DNA from: Microbacterium pseudoresistens
GTDB taxonomy: Bacteria; Actinomycetota; Actinomycetes; Actinomycetales; Microbacteriaceae
Assembly: GCF_013409745.1 (NCBI RefSeq)
Contig: NZ_JACCBH010000001.1
Location: forward strand, 1,364,001-1,428,000
Length of the DNA stretch: 64,000 nucleotides
Direction of reading: 5' to 3'
Below the pieces are notes generated by a model, which saw nothing but the letters and a program-made list of their open reading frames with translations, ran no database searches and had not been told where the DNA came from. The translations under genes and the position numbers were made by a program. Within the stretch, counting starts at the first letter, position 1, and each line of letters starts with the position of its first letter. Shown in pieces: positions 24,661 through 33,370 of the stretch.

Positions 24661-25154
24661 GACAGTGCGGCGGCGCCGAACACCGCCTTGGCCTTGTCGC
24701 AGTGGATCACGACGTGCGTGTACGTCGAGGGATCGACGCCGTCGAGCGCGAATGTCTGCGACTCCTGATCGAACGCGACGGCGTCGATGCGCATCCCCGC
24801 GGTCACGGCCTCCTCGTCGACGCCGTTGGTGAGGTACACGTGCAGGTCCGGGCCCTCATCGGACGAGAACCCCGACAGGGTCAGCGCGTCACCCGACAAC
24901 GTCGCCGTCCCTGCGACGCTCTTGTCGCCCAGGCCCTCGAACATGCCGCTGACCTCGGCCATGGCGTCGCTGTTCATCGCCTCGTCCTCGTCCATCGAAT
25001 CCTCCGGCGCCATCGAGTCGTTCGGGGCCATGGACTCCGACGACGAGTCCTGCATGCCCTCGTTCGTGCCCGAATCGGTTGGCGAGCTGCAGCCCGCGAG
25101 TGCCAGGCCGACGGCCAGCAGGGCGGTGGGGAGGAGAAGGGGTGTCTTGCGCAT
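24657..25154 (-). CDS. DM13-domain lipoprotein with Met/Asp-rich spacer
   Basis: 165-residue exported lipoprotein. Signal sequence with lipobox LALAGC (Cys21). A spacer from about residue 33 to 70 is rich in Met, Asp, Glu and Ser, with recurring SMAP and DSM units. The C-terminal ~95 residues are a DM13 domain (LSGFSSDEGPDLHVYL, THVVIHCDKAKAVFGAA), in which a conserved Cys is expected. DM13 is thought to act in electron transfer. Operon with a DoxX-like protein; divergent from the two-component genes at 25294-27161. Confidence 0.85.
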   Translation of the reverse strand: MRKTPLLLPTALLAVGLALAGCSSPTDSGTNEGMQDSSSESMAPNDSMAPEDSMDEDEAMNSDAMAEVSGMFEGLGDKSVAGTATLSGDALTLSGFSSDEGPDLHVYLTNGVDEEAVTAGMRIDAVAFDQESQTFALDGVDPSTYTHVVIHCDKAKAVFGAAALS

Positions 25155-25281
25155 GATGCTCTCTTTCTCGACGGCGGGCGTCGTGTTCCGGTGACCTCAG
25201 CGAAGCTACGCAGCACCACGCACGGGAGGGGAGCATCTTTCAGAGCCGTAAGAACTCGGGCTCGTGGGCGGCAGGCGCGAC

Positions 25282-25287
25282 TAGCCT
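25282..25287 (+). promoter_or_regulatory. -10 element of leaderless response-regulator gene
   Basis: TAGCCT followed by six bases and the ATG at 25294; no ribosome site in between. Confidence 0.55.
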
Positions 25288-25293
25288 CAGACC

Positions 25294-26010
25294 ATGCATG
25301 AGGAGGGCACGGGCGATCGGCGCGCACGCATCGTGGTCGTCGAAGACGACCAGACGGTGCGCGATGCCGTCACGGCCTACCTGCGTGCGAACGGATACGA
25401 CGTGACGGCCGTCGACAACGGCGTGGGCGGGCTGCGGGCGATCCGCGAGGAGAAACCGGATGTCGCCGTCGTCGACCGGATGCTCCCGGGCCTCAGCGGC
25501 GACGAGATCTGCCGCGAGGTGCGCACGTTCTCGGCGGTGCCGATCCTCGTGCTGACCGCCCTCGGCGAGGTCGAGCAGCGGATCGAGGGCCTGGAGGCGG
25601 GCGCCGACGACTATCTCGTCAAGCCCTTCGCCCTGCGCGAGCTCCTGCTGCGCATCGCCGGGCTTCTGCGCCGCGCCCGCGCGGCCGACGCCCCCACTCG
25701 GGTCGTCACGCGCGACGAGGTCACGATCGATCCCGCGCGGCGGCGCGTGTGGATCCGCGACAAGGAGGTCGCGCTCGCCGCGCGGGAGTACGAGCTGCTG
25801 GCCTACCTCTTCGAGCACGACGGGCGCGCGGTATCGCGCGACGACATCCTGCGCGACGTGTGGGGATGGTCGTTCGGCGAGGCCTCCACCGTCACCGTGC
25901 ACGTGCGGCGGCTGCGCGAGAAGCTGGAGGACGACCCGCGCCAGCCGCGCTACGTGCTCACCGAATGGGGCGTCGGATACCGGCTGAGCACGACGGGGGC
26001 GGGATCATGA
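25294..26010 (+). CDS. OmpR/PhoB-family response regulator
   Basis: 238-residue regulator. Receiver: EDD near residue 18, phospho-acceptor Asp61 (VAVVDRMLPG), Lys in DYLVKPFALREL. The C-terminal winged helix is of the OmpR type (LAAREYELLAYLFEHDGRAVSRDDI, TVTVHVRRLREKLEDDP). Leaderless start. Pairs with the kinase at 26007-27161 and, by position, may control the divergent DM13/DoxX operon. Confidence 0.93.
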   Translation: MHEEGTGDRRARIVVVEDDQTVRDAVTAYLRANGYDVTAVDNGVGGLRAIREEKPDVAVVDRMLPGLSGDEICREVRTFSAVPILVLTALGEVEQRIEGLEAGADDYLVKPFALRELLLRIAGLLRRARAADAPTRVVTRDEVTIDPARRRVWIRDKEVALAAREYELLAYLFEHDGRAVSRDDILRDVWGWSFGEASTVTVHVRRLREKLEDDPRQPRYVLTEWGVGYRLSTTGAGS

Positions 26011-27161
26011 TGCCGCTCGGTGTGCTCGACGCCGCGGTCATCATCCTCACCGGCGCCGGCTGCGCGGCGCTGATGACCCTCATCGCCGTGCTGCTCCTGC
26101 GGCGGATGCGCGGCAGCGGCCTCATGGCGCGCTTCGTCGTCGTCGGCGCGGCGTCGGTACTGGCCATGGCATCCTCCGTCGTGGCGATCGCGTTGGAAAT
26201 GTACATATCGCCGCACGACCTGACGGTGCTCGTCTGGATCGCGGCGACCGGGTTCCTCTGCGCGGTGATCACCGCCGTGCTCACGGCGCGCGCCGCCCGG
26301 TCGTCGCTGTCGGGGATCGCCGCGGCAGTGAGGCGCGTGGGCGAGGGCGACGTGGTCGACGTCGAGCAGTCCGGGTGGCGGGAGTTCGACGATCTCTCGA
26401 TCCGCCTCGCCGAGACGTCGCAGAAGCTCAGCGAGGCGCACGCCGAGGTCGAGCGGCTGGACTCGGACCGGCGCCGTTTCCTCGCCTGGATCTCGCACGA
26501 TCTGCGCACCCCGCTCACCGCGATCCGCGCGCTCGCCGAATCGATGGAGGAGGGCGTGATGGATGATGTGGCTGCCTTCCCGCGGCGGGTGCGCGTGCAG
26601 GTGGAGGCGATGGGTCGGATGGTCGACGACCTGTTCGAGCTGTCCAGGATCACCTCGGGCGCGATCCGGCTGCGCACCGAACAGGTCGAGCTGCTCGACG
26701 TCGTCTCCGACGCGGTGGCAGACCTCCGGTCGTCGTCGGCGCAGCGCGACGTGCAGATCGTGCAGCGCGACGTCGCGGGTCACGTGGTGTGGGCCGATCC
26801 GCATCAGCTGGCCCGGGTGGTGACCAACCTGCTCACCAACGCCGTGCGACACGCGCCGCGCGGATCGGAGGTGGTCGTCTCGGCCGAGGCGCTCGACGAG
26901 GGTCGGCTCGTGCTCGCCGTGCTCGATCACGGCGGAGGGGTGGCGGTGGAGGACCTCGACCGCATGTTCGAGGTCGGCTGGCGGGCGGACGCCGCGCGCA
27001 GCACTGACGCCGACGGCATCGCCTCCGGGGCGGGGCTGGGCCTTGCCATCGCGCGCGGGCTGGTGCGGGCGCACGGCGGCGACGTGTACGCCGAGCGCAC
27101 CGGCGACGGATTCTGCATGAAGGTGCTGCTGCCCACCGATTCGCGCGAGCCCGTGGAGTGA
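26007..27161 (+). CDS. Sensor histidine kinase, HisKA/HATPase_c
   Basis: 384-residue kinase with three hydrophobic segments (about 7-32, 42-64, 73-97) and almost no extracytoplasmic domain, a HAMP-like stretch, the H-box RRFLAWISHDLRTPLTAIRAL with His164, the N-box TNLLTNAVRHAPRG and G-boxes SGAGLGLAIARGLV. The ATG at 26007 overlaps the regulator stop (ATGA); ATG at 26010 is an alternative. The lack of a sensor domain suggests sensing through the membrane or a partner such as the divergent lipoprotein. Confidence 0.9.
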   Translation: MMPLGVLDAAVIILTGAGCAALMTLIAVLLLRRMRGSGLMARFVVVGAASVLAMASSVVAIALEMYISPHDLTVLVWIAATGFLCAVITAVLTARAARSSLSGIAAAVRRVGEGDVVDVEQSGWREFDDLSIRLAETSQKLSEAHAEVERLDSDRRRFLAWISHDLRTPLTAIRALAESMEEGVMDDVAAFPRRVRVQVEAMGRMVDDLFELSRITSGAIRLRTEQVELLDVVSDAVADLRSSSAQRDVQIVQRDVAGHVVWADPHQLARVVTNLLTNAVRHAPRGSEVVVSAEALDEGRLVLAVLDHGGGVAVEDLDRMFEVGWRADAARSTDADGIASGAGLGLAIARGLVRAHGGDVYAERTGDGFCMKVLLPTDSREPVE

Positions 27162-27208
27162 GCCCGTCGCTCCGCGTCCGGATCGCTCGCGCGGGAGGAG
27201 ATCGCAGC

Positions 27209-27264
27209 CTCGGGAGGAGAGAATCCGGGCTGTTCTCCTCCCGATGGTGAGTCCTCCTCCCGAG
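27209..27264. repeat. Nested inverted repeats, possible terminator
   Basis: CTCGGGAGGAG (27209-27219) pairs perfectly with CTCCTCCCGAG (27254-27264), and CGGGAGGAGA (27211-27220) alternatively pairs with TCTCCTCCCG (27234-27243). Two mutually exclusive stems are therefore possible. A further GGGAGGAG lies at 27193-27200. It follows the histidine kinase gene; no U-tract. Confidence 0.5.
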
Positions 27265-27315
27265 CGTGTGTCCGTACGCATCGCGCCTTCGCCTCGTAAG
27301 ACCTCGGCTCGCGCA

Positions 27316-27321
27316 TAGGCT
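27316..27321 (+). promoter_or_regulatory. -10 element of leaderless M13 peptidase gene
   Basis: TAGGCT, six bases (GGATCC), then the ATG at 27328. Confidence 0.55.
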
Positions 27322-27327
27322 GGATCC

Positions 27328-29292
27328 ATGACCGATGTGCTGCCCGCGGGCCTCGCCCTCGATGACCTCTCCACCACGATCCGCCCCCAGGACGACCTGT
27401 ACCGGCATGTGAACGGCGCCTGGTTCGCCCGTACCGAGATCCCCGAGGACAAGGCACGCTGGGGCTCGTTCCACATGCTCGCCGAACAGGCCGAGAAAGA
27501 CGTGCGGGCCATCATCGAGGAGTCCCAGAACGCAGAGCCCGGCACCGAGGCGCGCAAGATCGGCGACCTGTTCGCGAGCTTCATGGACACCGAGCGGATC
27601 GAGGCGCGGGGCGCCGAGCCGCTCGGCGGCCCGCTCGCCGAGGTCGATGCGATCGCGTCGATCCCCGATCTCCTCGCCACCGTCGGCGACTTCGACCGCC
27701 GCGGCATCGCCGCGCTCATCGGGGTGTTCGTCGAGCCCGATCCGGGCGACCCCGAGCGCTACGTGCCCTTCGTCGTGCAGGCCGGGCTGTCTCTTCCCGA
27801 TGAGAGCTACTACCGCCTCGACAACTTCGCCGACACCCGCACCGCCTTCCGTGCGCATCTCGAGCGCATCCTCGGGCTGGCCGGGATCGCGGATGCAGCG
27901 GCAACGGCCGATCGCGTCGTCGCCCTGGAGCACGAGATCGCCGGTCACCACTGGGACAACGTCGCCAGCCGCGACGCCGTCAAGACCTACAACCTCAAGA
28001 GCTGGGGTGAGTTCACCGCGCTCGTCGGCGTCGACCTCGCCTCGTGGCGCGACAAGGTCGCCCCGACCAATCCGGAGGCGTTCGCCGAGGTCGTCGTCTA
28101 CCAGCCGAGCTTCTTCGAGGGGCTGGGCGCCCTGCTCGTCGAGGAGCGGCTGGACGACTGGAAGGCGTGGCTGCGCGCGAAGGTCGTGCACGGCCTGGCC
28201 GGATACCTCAGCGATGCATTCGTGCGCGAGAACTTCTCGTTCTACGGCACCGAGCTCACCGGCGTGCCGACGATCCGCGAGCGCTGGAAGCGCGGTGTCT
28301 CGGCCGTCGAGGGCGCGCTGGGCGACGCGGTGGGCAAGGTCTACGTGGCCCGCCACTACCCGCCGGAGGCCGAGGCGGCGATGAACGAGCTCATCGGCAA
28401 CCTCATCGAGGCCTACCGGCAGAGCATCACCGAGCTCGAGTGGATGAGTCCGCCCACGCGCGAGCGCGCGCTCGCCAAGCTCGACACCTTCACGCCCAAG
28501 ATCGGGCACCCCAAGACCTGGCGTGACTACTCCGATGTCGAGATCGATCCGTCCGACCTCGTCGGCAACGCCGGCCGCGCCGCCGCGTTCGAGCACGATC
28601 GCTCGATGAACAAGGTCGGCCGGCCCATCGATCGCGACGAGTGGTTCATGCCGCCGCAGATGGTCAACGCGTACTACAACCCGCTGATGAACGAGATCGT
28701 GTTCCCCGCGGCGATCCTGCAGTATCCGTTCTTCGACGCCGCCCGCGACGCCGCGGCCAACTACGGCGGCATCGGCGCCGTCATCGGTCACGAGATCGGT
28801 CACGGCTTCGACGATCAGGGCAGCCGTTACGACGGCAGCGGCAAGTTGCAGGACTGGTGGACGGACGCCGACCGCGCCGCCTTCGAGGAGCGCACCTCCT
28901 CGCTCATCGCGCAGTACGACGCGCTCGTGCCGGTGGGGCTCGACGCCGAGCACCACGTGAACGGCGCGCTGACGATCGGCGAGAACATCGGCGACCTGGG
29001 CGGGCTCGGCATCGCGCTCAAGGCGTATGAGCTGTCGCTCGGCGGCGAGGAGGCTCCCGTCATCGACGGGTACACCGGCGTACAGCGGCTGCTGCTGAGC
29101 TGGGCGCAGGTGTGGCAGCAGAAGAGCCGCGACGCCGAGACCATCCGGTTGCTCACGATCGACCCGCACTCGCCCAACGAGTTCCGCTGCAACCAGATCC
29201 TGCGCAACGTCGACGCGTTCTATGCGGCGTTCGACGTGTCCGAGAAGGATGCGCTGTGGCTGCCCGAGGAAGAGCGCGTCACCATCTGGTGA
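27328..29292 (+). CDS. M13-family zinc metallopeptidase (PepO-like)
   Basis: 654-residue neprilysin-type endopeptidase of full length. Zinc motif HEIGH at residues 488-492, downstream GENIGDLGG with the third ligand Glu and the catalytic Asp, and the substrate-binding NAYYNP. No signal peptide, so it is predicted to be cytoplasmic and to cleave oligopeptides. The next gene, convergent on the minus strand, is a POT peptide importer, which fits a peptide-use pair. Confidence 0.93.
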   Translation: MTDVLPAGLALDDLSTTIRPQDDLYRHVNGAWFARTEIPEDKARWGSFHMLAEQAEKDVRAIIEESQNAEPGTEARKIGDLFASFMDTERIEARGAEPLGGPLAEVDAIASIPDLLATVGDFDRRGIAALIGVFVEPDPGDPERYVPFVVQAGLSLPDESYYRLDNFADTRTAFRAHLERILGLAGIADAAATADRVVALEHEIAGHHWDNVASRDAVKTYNLKSWGEFTALVGVDLASWRDKVAPTNPEAFAEVVVYQPSFFEGLGALLVEERLDDWKAWLRAKVVHGLAGYLSDAFVRENFSFYGTELTGVPTIRERWKRGVSAVEGALGDAVGKVYVARHYPPEAEAAMNELIGNLIEAYRQSITELEWMSPPTRERALAKLDTFTPKIGHPKTWRDYSDVEIDPSDLVGNAGRAAAFEHDRSMNKVGRPIDRDEWFMPPQMVNAYYNPLMNEIVFPAAILQYPFFDAARDAAANYGGIGAVIGHEIGHGFDDQGSRYDGSGKLQDWWTDADRAAFEERTSSLIAQYDALVPVGLDAEHHVNGALTIGENIGDLGGLGIALKAYELSLGGEEAPVIDGYTGVQRLLLSWAQVWQQKSRDAETIRLLTIDPHSPNEFRCNQILRNVDAFYAAFDVSEKDALWLPEEERVTIW

Positions 29293-29308
29293 GCGGCACG
29301 GCCCGCCG

Positions 29309-30778
29309 CTATCGCACGCCCTTCATGAGCCGCAGCACGGGCTTCACGGCCAGCAGGAGCATGACTCCCACGGCCACCGCGACAAGACCCAGGGTGAGGA
29401 AGTACGGCGTCTCGTTCGACGGGTCGTAGAACACCGCGAGCTGACCAGAGACCGCCGTTCCCAGGGAGACGGACAGGAAGAACAGCGCGACCATCTGGGT
29501 GTGGAAGGCATGCGGGGCGAGCTTGGTCGCCACCGACAGCCCCACCGGCGAGAGCAGCAGCTCGGCGACGGTGAAGACGAACAGGATGCCGACGATCGCC
29601 AGCAGCGGCGTCGAGTTCGGCCCGCCGCCGGCGAAGGGCAGGAACAGCAGGAACGCGCCTCCCATGATCATGGCGCCCAGGGCGAACTTCACGGGCGTCG
29701 AGGGCTGGCGGCTGCCCATCTTCGTCCAGATCCAGGCGAAGACGCCGGAGAGCACGATGATGAACACCGGGTTGATCGACTGCACCCACGACACCGGCAT
29801 CTCCCAGCCGAACAGGTTGCGGTCCAGCTGCTTGTCCGAGTAGACCGTGAGCACCGTGAACTGCTGCTGGTACAGCGCCCAGAAGGCGACCGAGGTGATG
29901 AACAGGGGCACGAACCCCCATACGCGACTGCGCTCCTCCGAGGTGATCCGCCGACTGCTCAGGATCACGGTGAAGTAGGCCACCGCGGCGGCGATCACCA
30001 CGATGACCACGATGAGGGCGAGGTTCTCCGCGCGGATCACGCCCAGCAGCACGCACGCGACGATGATGATCACGGCGGCCGCGGCGATGATGCCGACCAT
30101 GGGATAGCGCGAGCGCGGGAGGGGGTTGGGCACCTCCCGCGCCTCGTCGGGAAGTCCGCGGCGTCCGAACGAGTACTGCACGAGACCGGCCGCCATGCCG
30201 ACGGCGGCGAGGCCGAAGCCCCAGTGGAAGCCGAGGGTGGACTGCAGCAGGCCCGTCAGAATGGGCCCGAGGAACGCACCGAGGTTGATGCCGAGGTAGA
30301 ACAGCGAGAACCCGCCGTCGCGGCGCGGGTCGTCGGCGCTGTAGAGCGTGCCGACGACCGAGGTCGCCGTGGCCTTGAGCCCGCCCGATCCGATGGCGAC
30401 GAGCACGAGCCCCACGCCCACCCCGACGAAACCGGGCAGCAGGGCGAGGGCGATGTGGCCGGCCATGATGACGATCGCACTGAGGAAGAGCACGCGCTCG
30501 GCTCCGAGCATCCGATCGGCGACCCAGGCGCCGAGGATCGTGGAGAGGTACACCGCCCCGCCGTAGGCGCCGACGATGCCGGCGGCGACCGACTCCTGCA
30601 TCCCCAATCCGCCCTGCGTCGCGGAGTAGTACAGGTAGATGAGCAGGATGCCCTGCATCCCGTAGAAGCTGAACCGCTCCCACATCTCCACCCCGAAGAT
30701 GTGCACGAGGGCGCGCGGCTGTCCGAAGAATCCGGAATCGGTCTGGGGGGATGCGGCATCGACCCGCGAATCGCTCAT
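29309..30778 (-). CDS. POT-family proton-coupled oligopeptide transporter
   Basis: 489-residue MFS-fold importer with 12-14 hydrophobic segments. The helix 1 proton motif EMWERFSFYG is a good ExxERFxYY match, and FYLGINLGAFLGPILTG is the PTR2 signature region. The ATG at 30778 was chosen over an upstream GTG because TAGCGT lies 7 nt before it (leaderless spacing) and the GTG lies inside that box. Convergent with the M13 peptidase. Confidence 0.92.
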   Translation of the reverse strand: MSDSRVDAASPQTDSGFFGQPRALVHIFGVEMWERFSFYGMQGILLIYLYYSATQGGLGMQESVAAGIVGAYGGAVYLSTILGAWVADRMLGAERVLFLSAIVIMAGHIALALLPGFVGVGVGLVLVAIGSGGLKATATSVVGTLYSADDPRRDGGFSLFYLGINLGAFLGPILTGLLQSTLGFHWGFGLAAVGMAAGLVQYSFGRRGLPDEAREVPNPLPRSRYPMVGIIAAAAVIIIVACVLLGVIRAENLALIVVIVVIAAAVAYFTVILSSRRITSEERSRVWGFVPLFITSVAFWALYQQQFTVLTVYSDKQLDRNLFGWEMPVSWVQSINPVFIIVLSGVFAWIWTKMGSRQPSTPVKFALGAMIMGGAFLLFLPFAGGGPNSTPLLAIVGILFVFTVAELLLSPVGLSVATKLAPHAFHTQMVALFFLSVSLGTAVSGQLAVFYDPSNETPYFLTLGLVAVAVGVMLLLAVKPVLRLMKGVR

Positions 30779-30918
30779 ACCGGGCACGCTACACGGCGCC
30801 GCCGGTCTCTCGCGGCGCCGAGACGATGCCCGGACGGGTGTCGCGGGCGCGCGGCGCGCACTAGCATGGCATCTGCCGGACTGCGCTGGGCCGCTCGGCG
30901 AATCCCGAAGGAATCCGC

Positions 30919-31833
30919 GTGGGCACTCCCTCCGAGCCCCGATCTTCGACCATGCGCCGTTCGCAGCGCCATGGCCGCCGCCTTCCGCGGCGCGCCGCCG
31001 CCGATCGCCGCTCGTTCCGCGGCGCGCTGAGCACCCTCGAACAGCTCGCCTCCGCCGGGGCGCAGGTGGCCGTGCACGTCGTCGACCTCGACAGCGGCGA
31101 GCCCGTGCTCACCGGAGACGACCACGTCACGATGCCGATCGGCGGGCTCGGCGTCGTGCCGCTGCTCGTCGAGGTCGCCGCATCCATCACCACCGGGCGG
31201 TTGGATGCGCTGGAGCTGATCGATCGCGCGTCTCTCGACCCGGTCGTCACGGCGGGGCTGTGGCGCCACCTCGTGGTGCCGGAGCTGCCCGTGTGCGATC
31301 TTGCGATCCTGGCCGCCGCGGCCGGAGACTCGCAGGCGGTCAACGCGCTGCTCGGCCGGGTGGGGATCGAGCGCGTGCAGACGCGGATGCTCGAGCTCGG
31401 ACTTCCGTCGCTCGCCATTCTCGACCGCTATCGCGATCGCCGCGGTCCCGATGACGCACCGCACCTCGCCGTCGGCAATGCGCGCGACCTGGCCTCTCTG
31501 TTCACCCAGCTCGTGAACGCGAAGGCGGTGGATCCGGCTGTCAGTGCGCAGGTGTCGGAGTGGCTGAGCCTCAACCAGGACCTCAGCCTCGTGGGTGCGG
31601 CGACCGGACTGGATCCCTTCGCCCATGACGACGACGCGCACCGCATCCTCTTCGTCAACAAGACGGGCCGCGAGCCCGGCGTGCGCGTGGAGGCGGGTGT
31701 CATCGCCGGGCCGCGGGCCGGCGTCGCCTATGCGCTCATCGTGTGCTTCGACGATCTCTCGATCACACACCGGCTGCGTGCGCACGACGCGTTCCGGGTG
31801 CTCGGCGTCGATCTCATGGAATATGCCCACTGA
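30919..31833 (+). CDS. Class A beta-lactamase-like protein with degenerate catalytic residues
   Basis: 304 residues; the first ~35 are basic and may be part of a non-classical export signal or a misassigned start. The serine-hydrolase fold is visible: VAVHVVDLDSGEPVLTGDDH, then MPIGGLGVVPLLVEVA where active enzymes have the SxxK motif, AAGDSQAVNALLGRVG in place of SDN, and an intact LFVNKTGREPG box. Ser and Lys of SxxK are replaced by Gly and Val, so it is unlikely to hydrolyse beta-lactams. GTG at 30919 with GAAGGA 6 nt upstream; a TAGCAT box lies at 30862. Confidence 0.72.
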   Translation: MGTPSEPRSSTMRRSQRHGRRLPRRAAADRRSFRGALSTLEQLASAGAQVAVHVVDLDSGEPVLTGDDHVTMPIGGLGVVPLLVEVAASITTGRLDALELIDRASLDPVVTAGLWRHLVVPELPVCDLAILAAAAGDSQAVNALLGRVGIERVQTRMLELGLPSLAILDRYRDRRGPDDAPHLAVGNARDLASLFTQLVNAKAVDPAVSAQVSEWLSLNQDLSLVGAATGLDPFAHDDDAHRILFVNKTGREPGVRVEAGVIAGPRAGVAYALIVCFDDLSITHRLRAHDAFRVLGVDLMEYAH

Positions 31834-31846
31834 CAGCGCCCGCTCA

Positions 31847-31852
31847 TAGGGT
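31847..31852 (+). promoter_or_regulatory. -10 element of leaderless PNPOx-family gene
   Basis: TAGGGT, six bases, then the ATG at 31859. Confidence 0.55.
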
Positions 31853-31858
31853 GGGGGC

Positions 31859-32452
31859 ATGGCACACGACTCCCTCGCCGCATGGCTGCGCGCGCAGCCC
31901 ACGCTGACCGGCACGGCTCCGGACCTCGACCTCGACGCCCTGCCCGATGATCCGGTCGAGCTGTTCCTCGACTGGATGCGCGGCGCCGTCGCGCAGGGGG
32001 TTCCCGAAGCCGCTGCGGCGACACTGGCCACCATCGGTGCCGACGGTGTCCCGGATGTGCGCACTCTGATCCTCAAAGACGTCGATGCGCGCGGATGGGT
32101 GTTCGCGAGCACCCGCTCGTCGGTCAAAGCGACCCAGCTCGCCGCGGCGCCGGTCGCGGCGCTGAACTTCTGGTGGCCGCCGATCCTGCGCGCGGTGCGC
32201 GTGCGCGGCGCCGTCGTCGAGGCCTCGGCAGAAGACAGCGCCGCCGACCTCGCCGCGCGGTCGGCCGCCGCGAGGGCGATCATCGCTCCCGGTAACTGGG
32301 TGCTGTGGCGGATCGTGCCCGCGCAGGTCGAGTTCTGGCAGGGCGCGGAGGATCGGCACCACACCAGGATCATCTACCGGGCTGAGGGCGCCCACTGGGT
32401 GCGCACCGACAATGCGCGAGACGCGAAGCAGAAGAAAGGGCAGACCGCATGA
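31859..32452 (+). CDS. Pyridoxamine 5'-phosphate oxidase-family flavoprotein
   Basis: 197-residue FMN-binding split-barrel protein. ATLATIGADGVPDVRTLILKDVDARGWVFAS is the FMN entry region of PdxH-like proteins; ALNFWWPPILRAVRVRG and VEFWQGAEDRHHTRIIY match the PNPOx C-terminal dimer segment. A PNP/PMP oxidase is possible but the protein is shorter than E. coli PdxH, so substrate is not certain. First gene of a three-gene operon with a cupin and an unknown protein. Confidence 0.82.
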   Translation: MAHDSLAAWLRAQPTLTGTAPDLDLDALPDDPVELFLDWMRGAVAQGVPEAAAATLATIGADGVPDVRTLILKDVDARGWVFASTRSSVKATQLAAAPVAALNFWWPPILRAVRVRGAVVEASAEDSAADLAARSAAARAIIAPGNWVLWRIVPAQVEFWQGAEDRHHTRIIYRAEGAHWVRTDNARDAKQKKGQTA

Positions 32453-32889
32453 GCGACTACGAAGTGACGCGGATCGGCGGGATGGACCAGTGGCGCGACA
32501 ACTTCGGCGGGTTCGACGAGAGTCGCGCCCGCGACGGCCGTCGCGTCGTCGACCACGAGTTGACGATGCAGTACATCGGGATGACGGCGAACGCCCTCGT
32601 CCCCGGTGAAGAGGCCGGGTACTGGCACACGCACTCCCGCGTCGAGGAGTTGTACGTGTTCCTCGACGGTCTCGGGCAGATGGGGGTGGACGACGACGTC
32701 GTCGACGTCGAGGCGGGTACCGTCGTGCGCGTCGGCCAGGGCGTCTATCGCACGTGGCGGGCGCGCCCCGACAGTCCGGGGGAGCTGCGCTGGCTGTGCA
32801 TCCGCGCCGGTGGAGAGCAGCTTCCGCACATGCCGGACGACAGTGCCAGAGCACCGGAACGCCCTATGCCGTGGAGCGATGAGTCATGA
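32449..32889 (+). CDS. Cupin-domain protein
   Basis: 146-residue single-domain cupin. Motif 1 is GYWHTHSRVEELYVFLDGLG (His, His, Glu metal ligands); motif 2 is around GTVVRVGQGVYRTWRA but lacks a clear His. ATG at 32449 overlaps the previous stop (ATGA). Substrate unknown. Confidence 0.82.
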   Translation: MSDYEVTRIGGMDQWRDNFGGFDESRARDGRRVVDHELTMQYIGMTANALVPGEEAGYWHTHSRVEELYVFLDGLGQMGVDDDVVDVEAGTVVRVGQGVYRTWRARPDSPGELRWLCIRAGGEQLPHMPDDSARAPERPMPWSDES

Positions 32890-33323
32890 GCACGGAGATC
32901 GGCGCGGTCGTCGCTGCGGCGGCCGAGGGCATCCCTCACCGGCGGGAGGACGGCGAGCTCGTCGGCTGGATCCATGAGTCCGGCGATGACTGGGTCGCCG
33001 TCGACGTTCTCGGCCGCGTGGCATCGGCGCCGGTCGACTGGATCGCCGCCGAGGAGGCGCTGGAGCAGATCGGTCTTCGCTTCCTCATGGACGCGTGGAT
33101 GCTCGACGGTGAGGGACCGGATCCGCTGCGTGTGAAGATCGTCGAGGTGAGTCCTTCCGGCGAGGGCCGGGATGGACGGATCGTCGTGAAGATCGATGAT
33201 TACGGCGACATCCAGCGTCCGCCGTCGCAGCGCTTCACGCTCGGTTGGCCCCTGCCCGAGCGCCTGCGCCCGCCGCGGGACGGCGATCCCGACGGGCACA
33301 CGCTGAACCTTCCCGCCCGTTGA
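32886..33323 (+). CDS. Conserved hypothetical protein in cupin operon
   Basis: 145-residue soluble protein, no family recognised. It is acidic, with a patterned beta-rich middle (ELVGWIHESGDDWVAVDVLGRV, VKIVEVSPSGEGRDGRIVVKIDDYG) and a proline-rich C-terminus. ATG at 32886 overlaps the cupin stop, so it is translationally coupled and probably acts with it. Confidence 0.65.
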   Translation: MSTEIGAVVAAAAEGIPHRREDGELVGWIHESGDDWVAVDVLGRVASAPVDWIAAEEALEQIGLRFLMDAWMLDGEGPDPLRVKIVEVSPSGEGRDGRIVVKIDDYGDIQRPPSQRFTLGWPLPERLRPPRDGDPDGHTLNLPAR

Positions 33324-33327
33324 CCCC

Positions 33328-33368
33328 CGGTCGTCGAGCGAGCGGAGCGAGACGCGTCGAGATCCCGG
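33328..33368. repeat. Dispersed intergenic repeat GGTCGTCGAGCGAGCGGAGC type
   Basis: The core GTCGTCGAGCGAGCGGAG, continuing GCGAGACGCGTCGAGATC, fits a repeat I recall as common between genes in Microbacteriaceae. It has self-complementary parts (GCGAGCG/CGAGC, GACGCGTC). It sits between convergent genes, where it may act as a bidirectional terminator. Confidence 0.5.
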
Positions 33369-33370
33369 CC

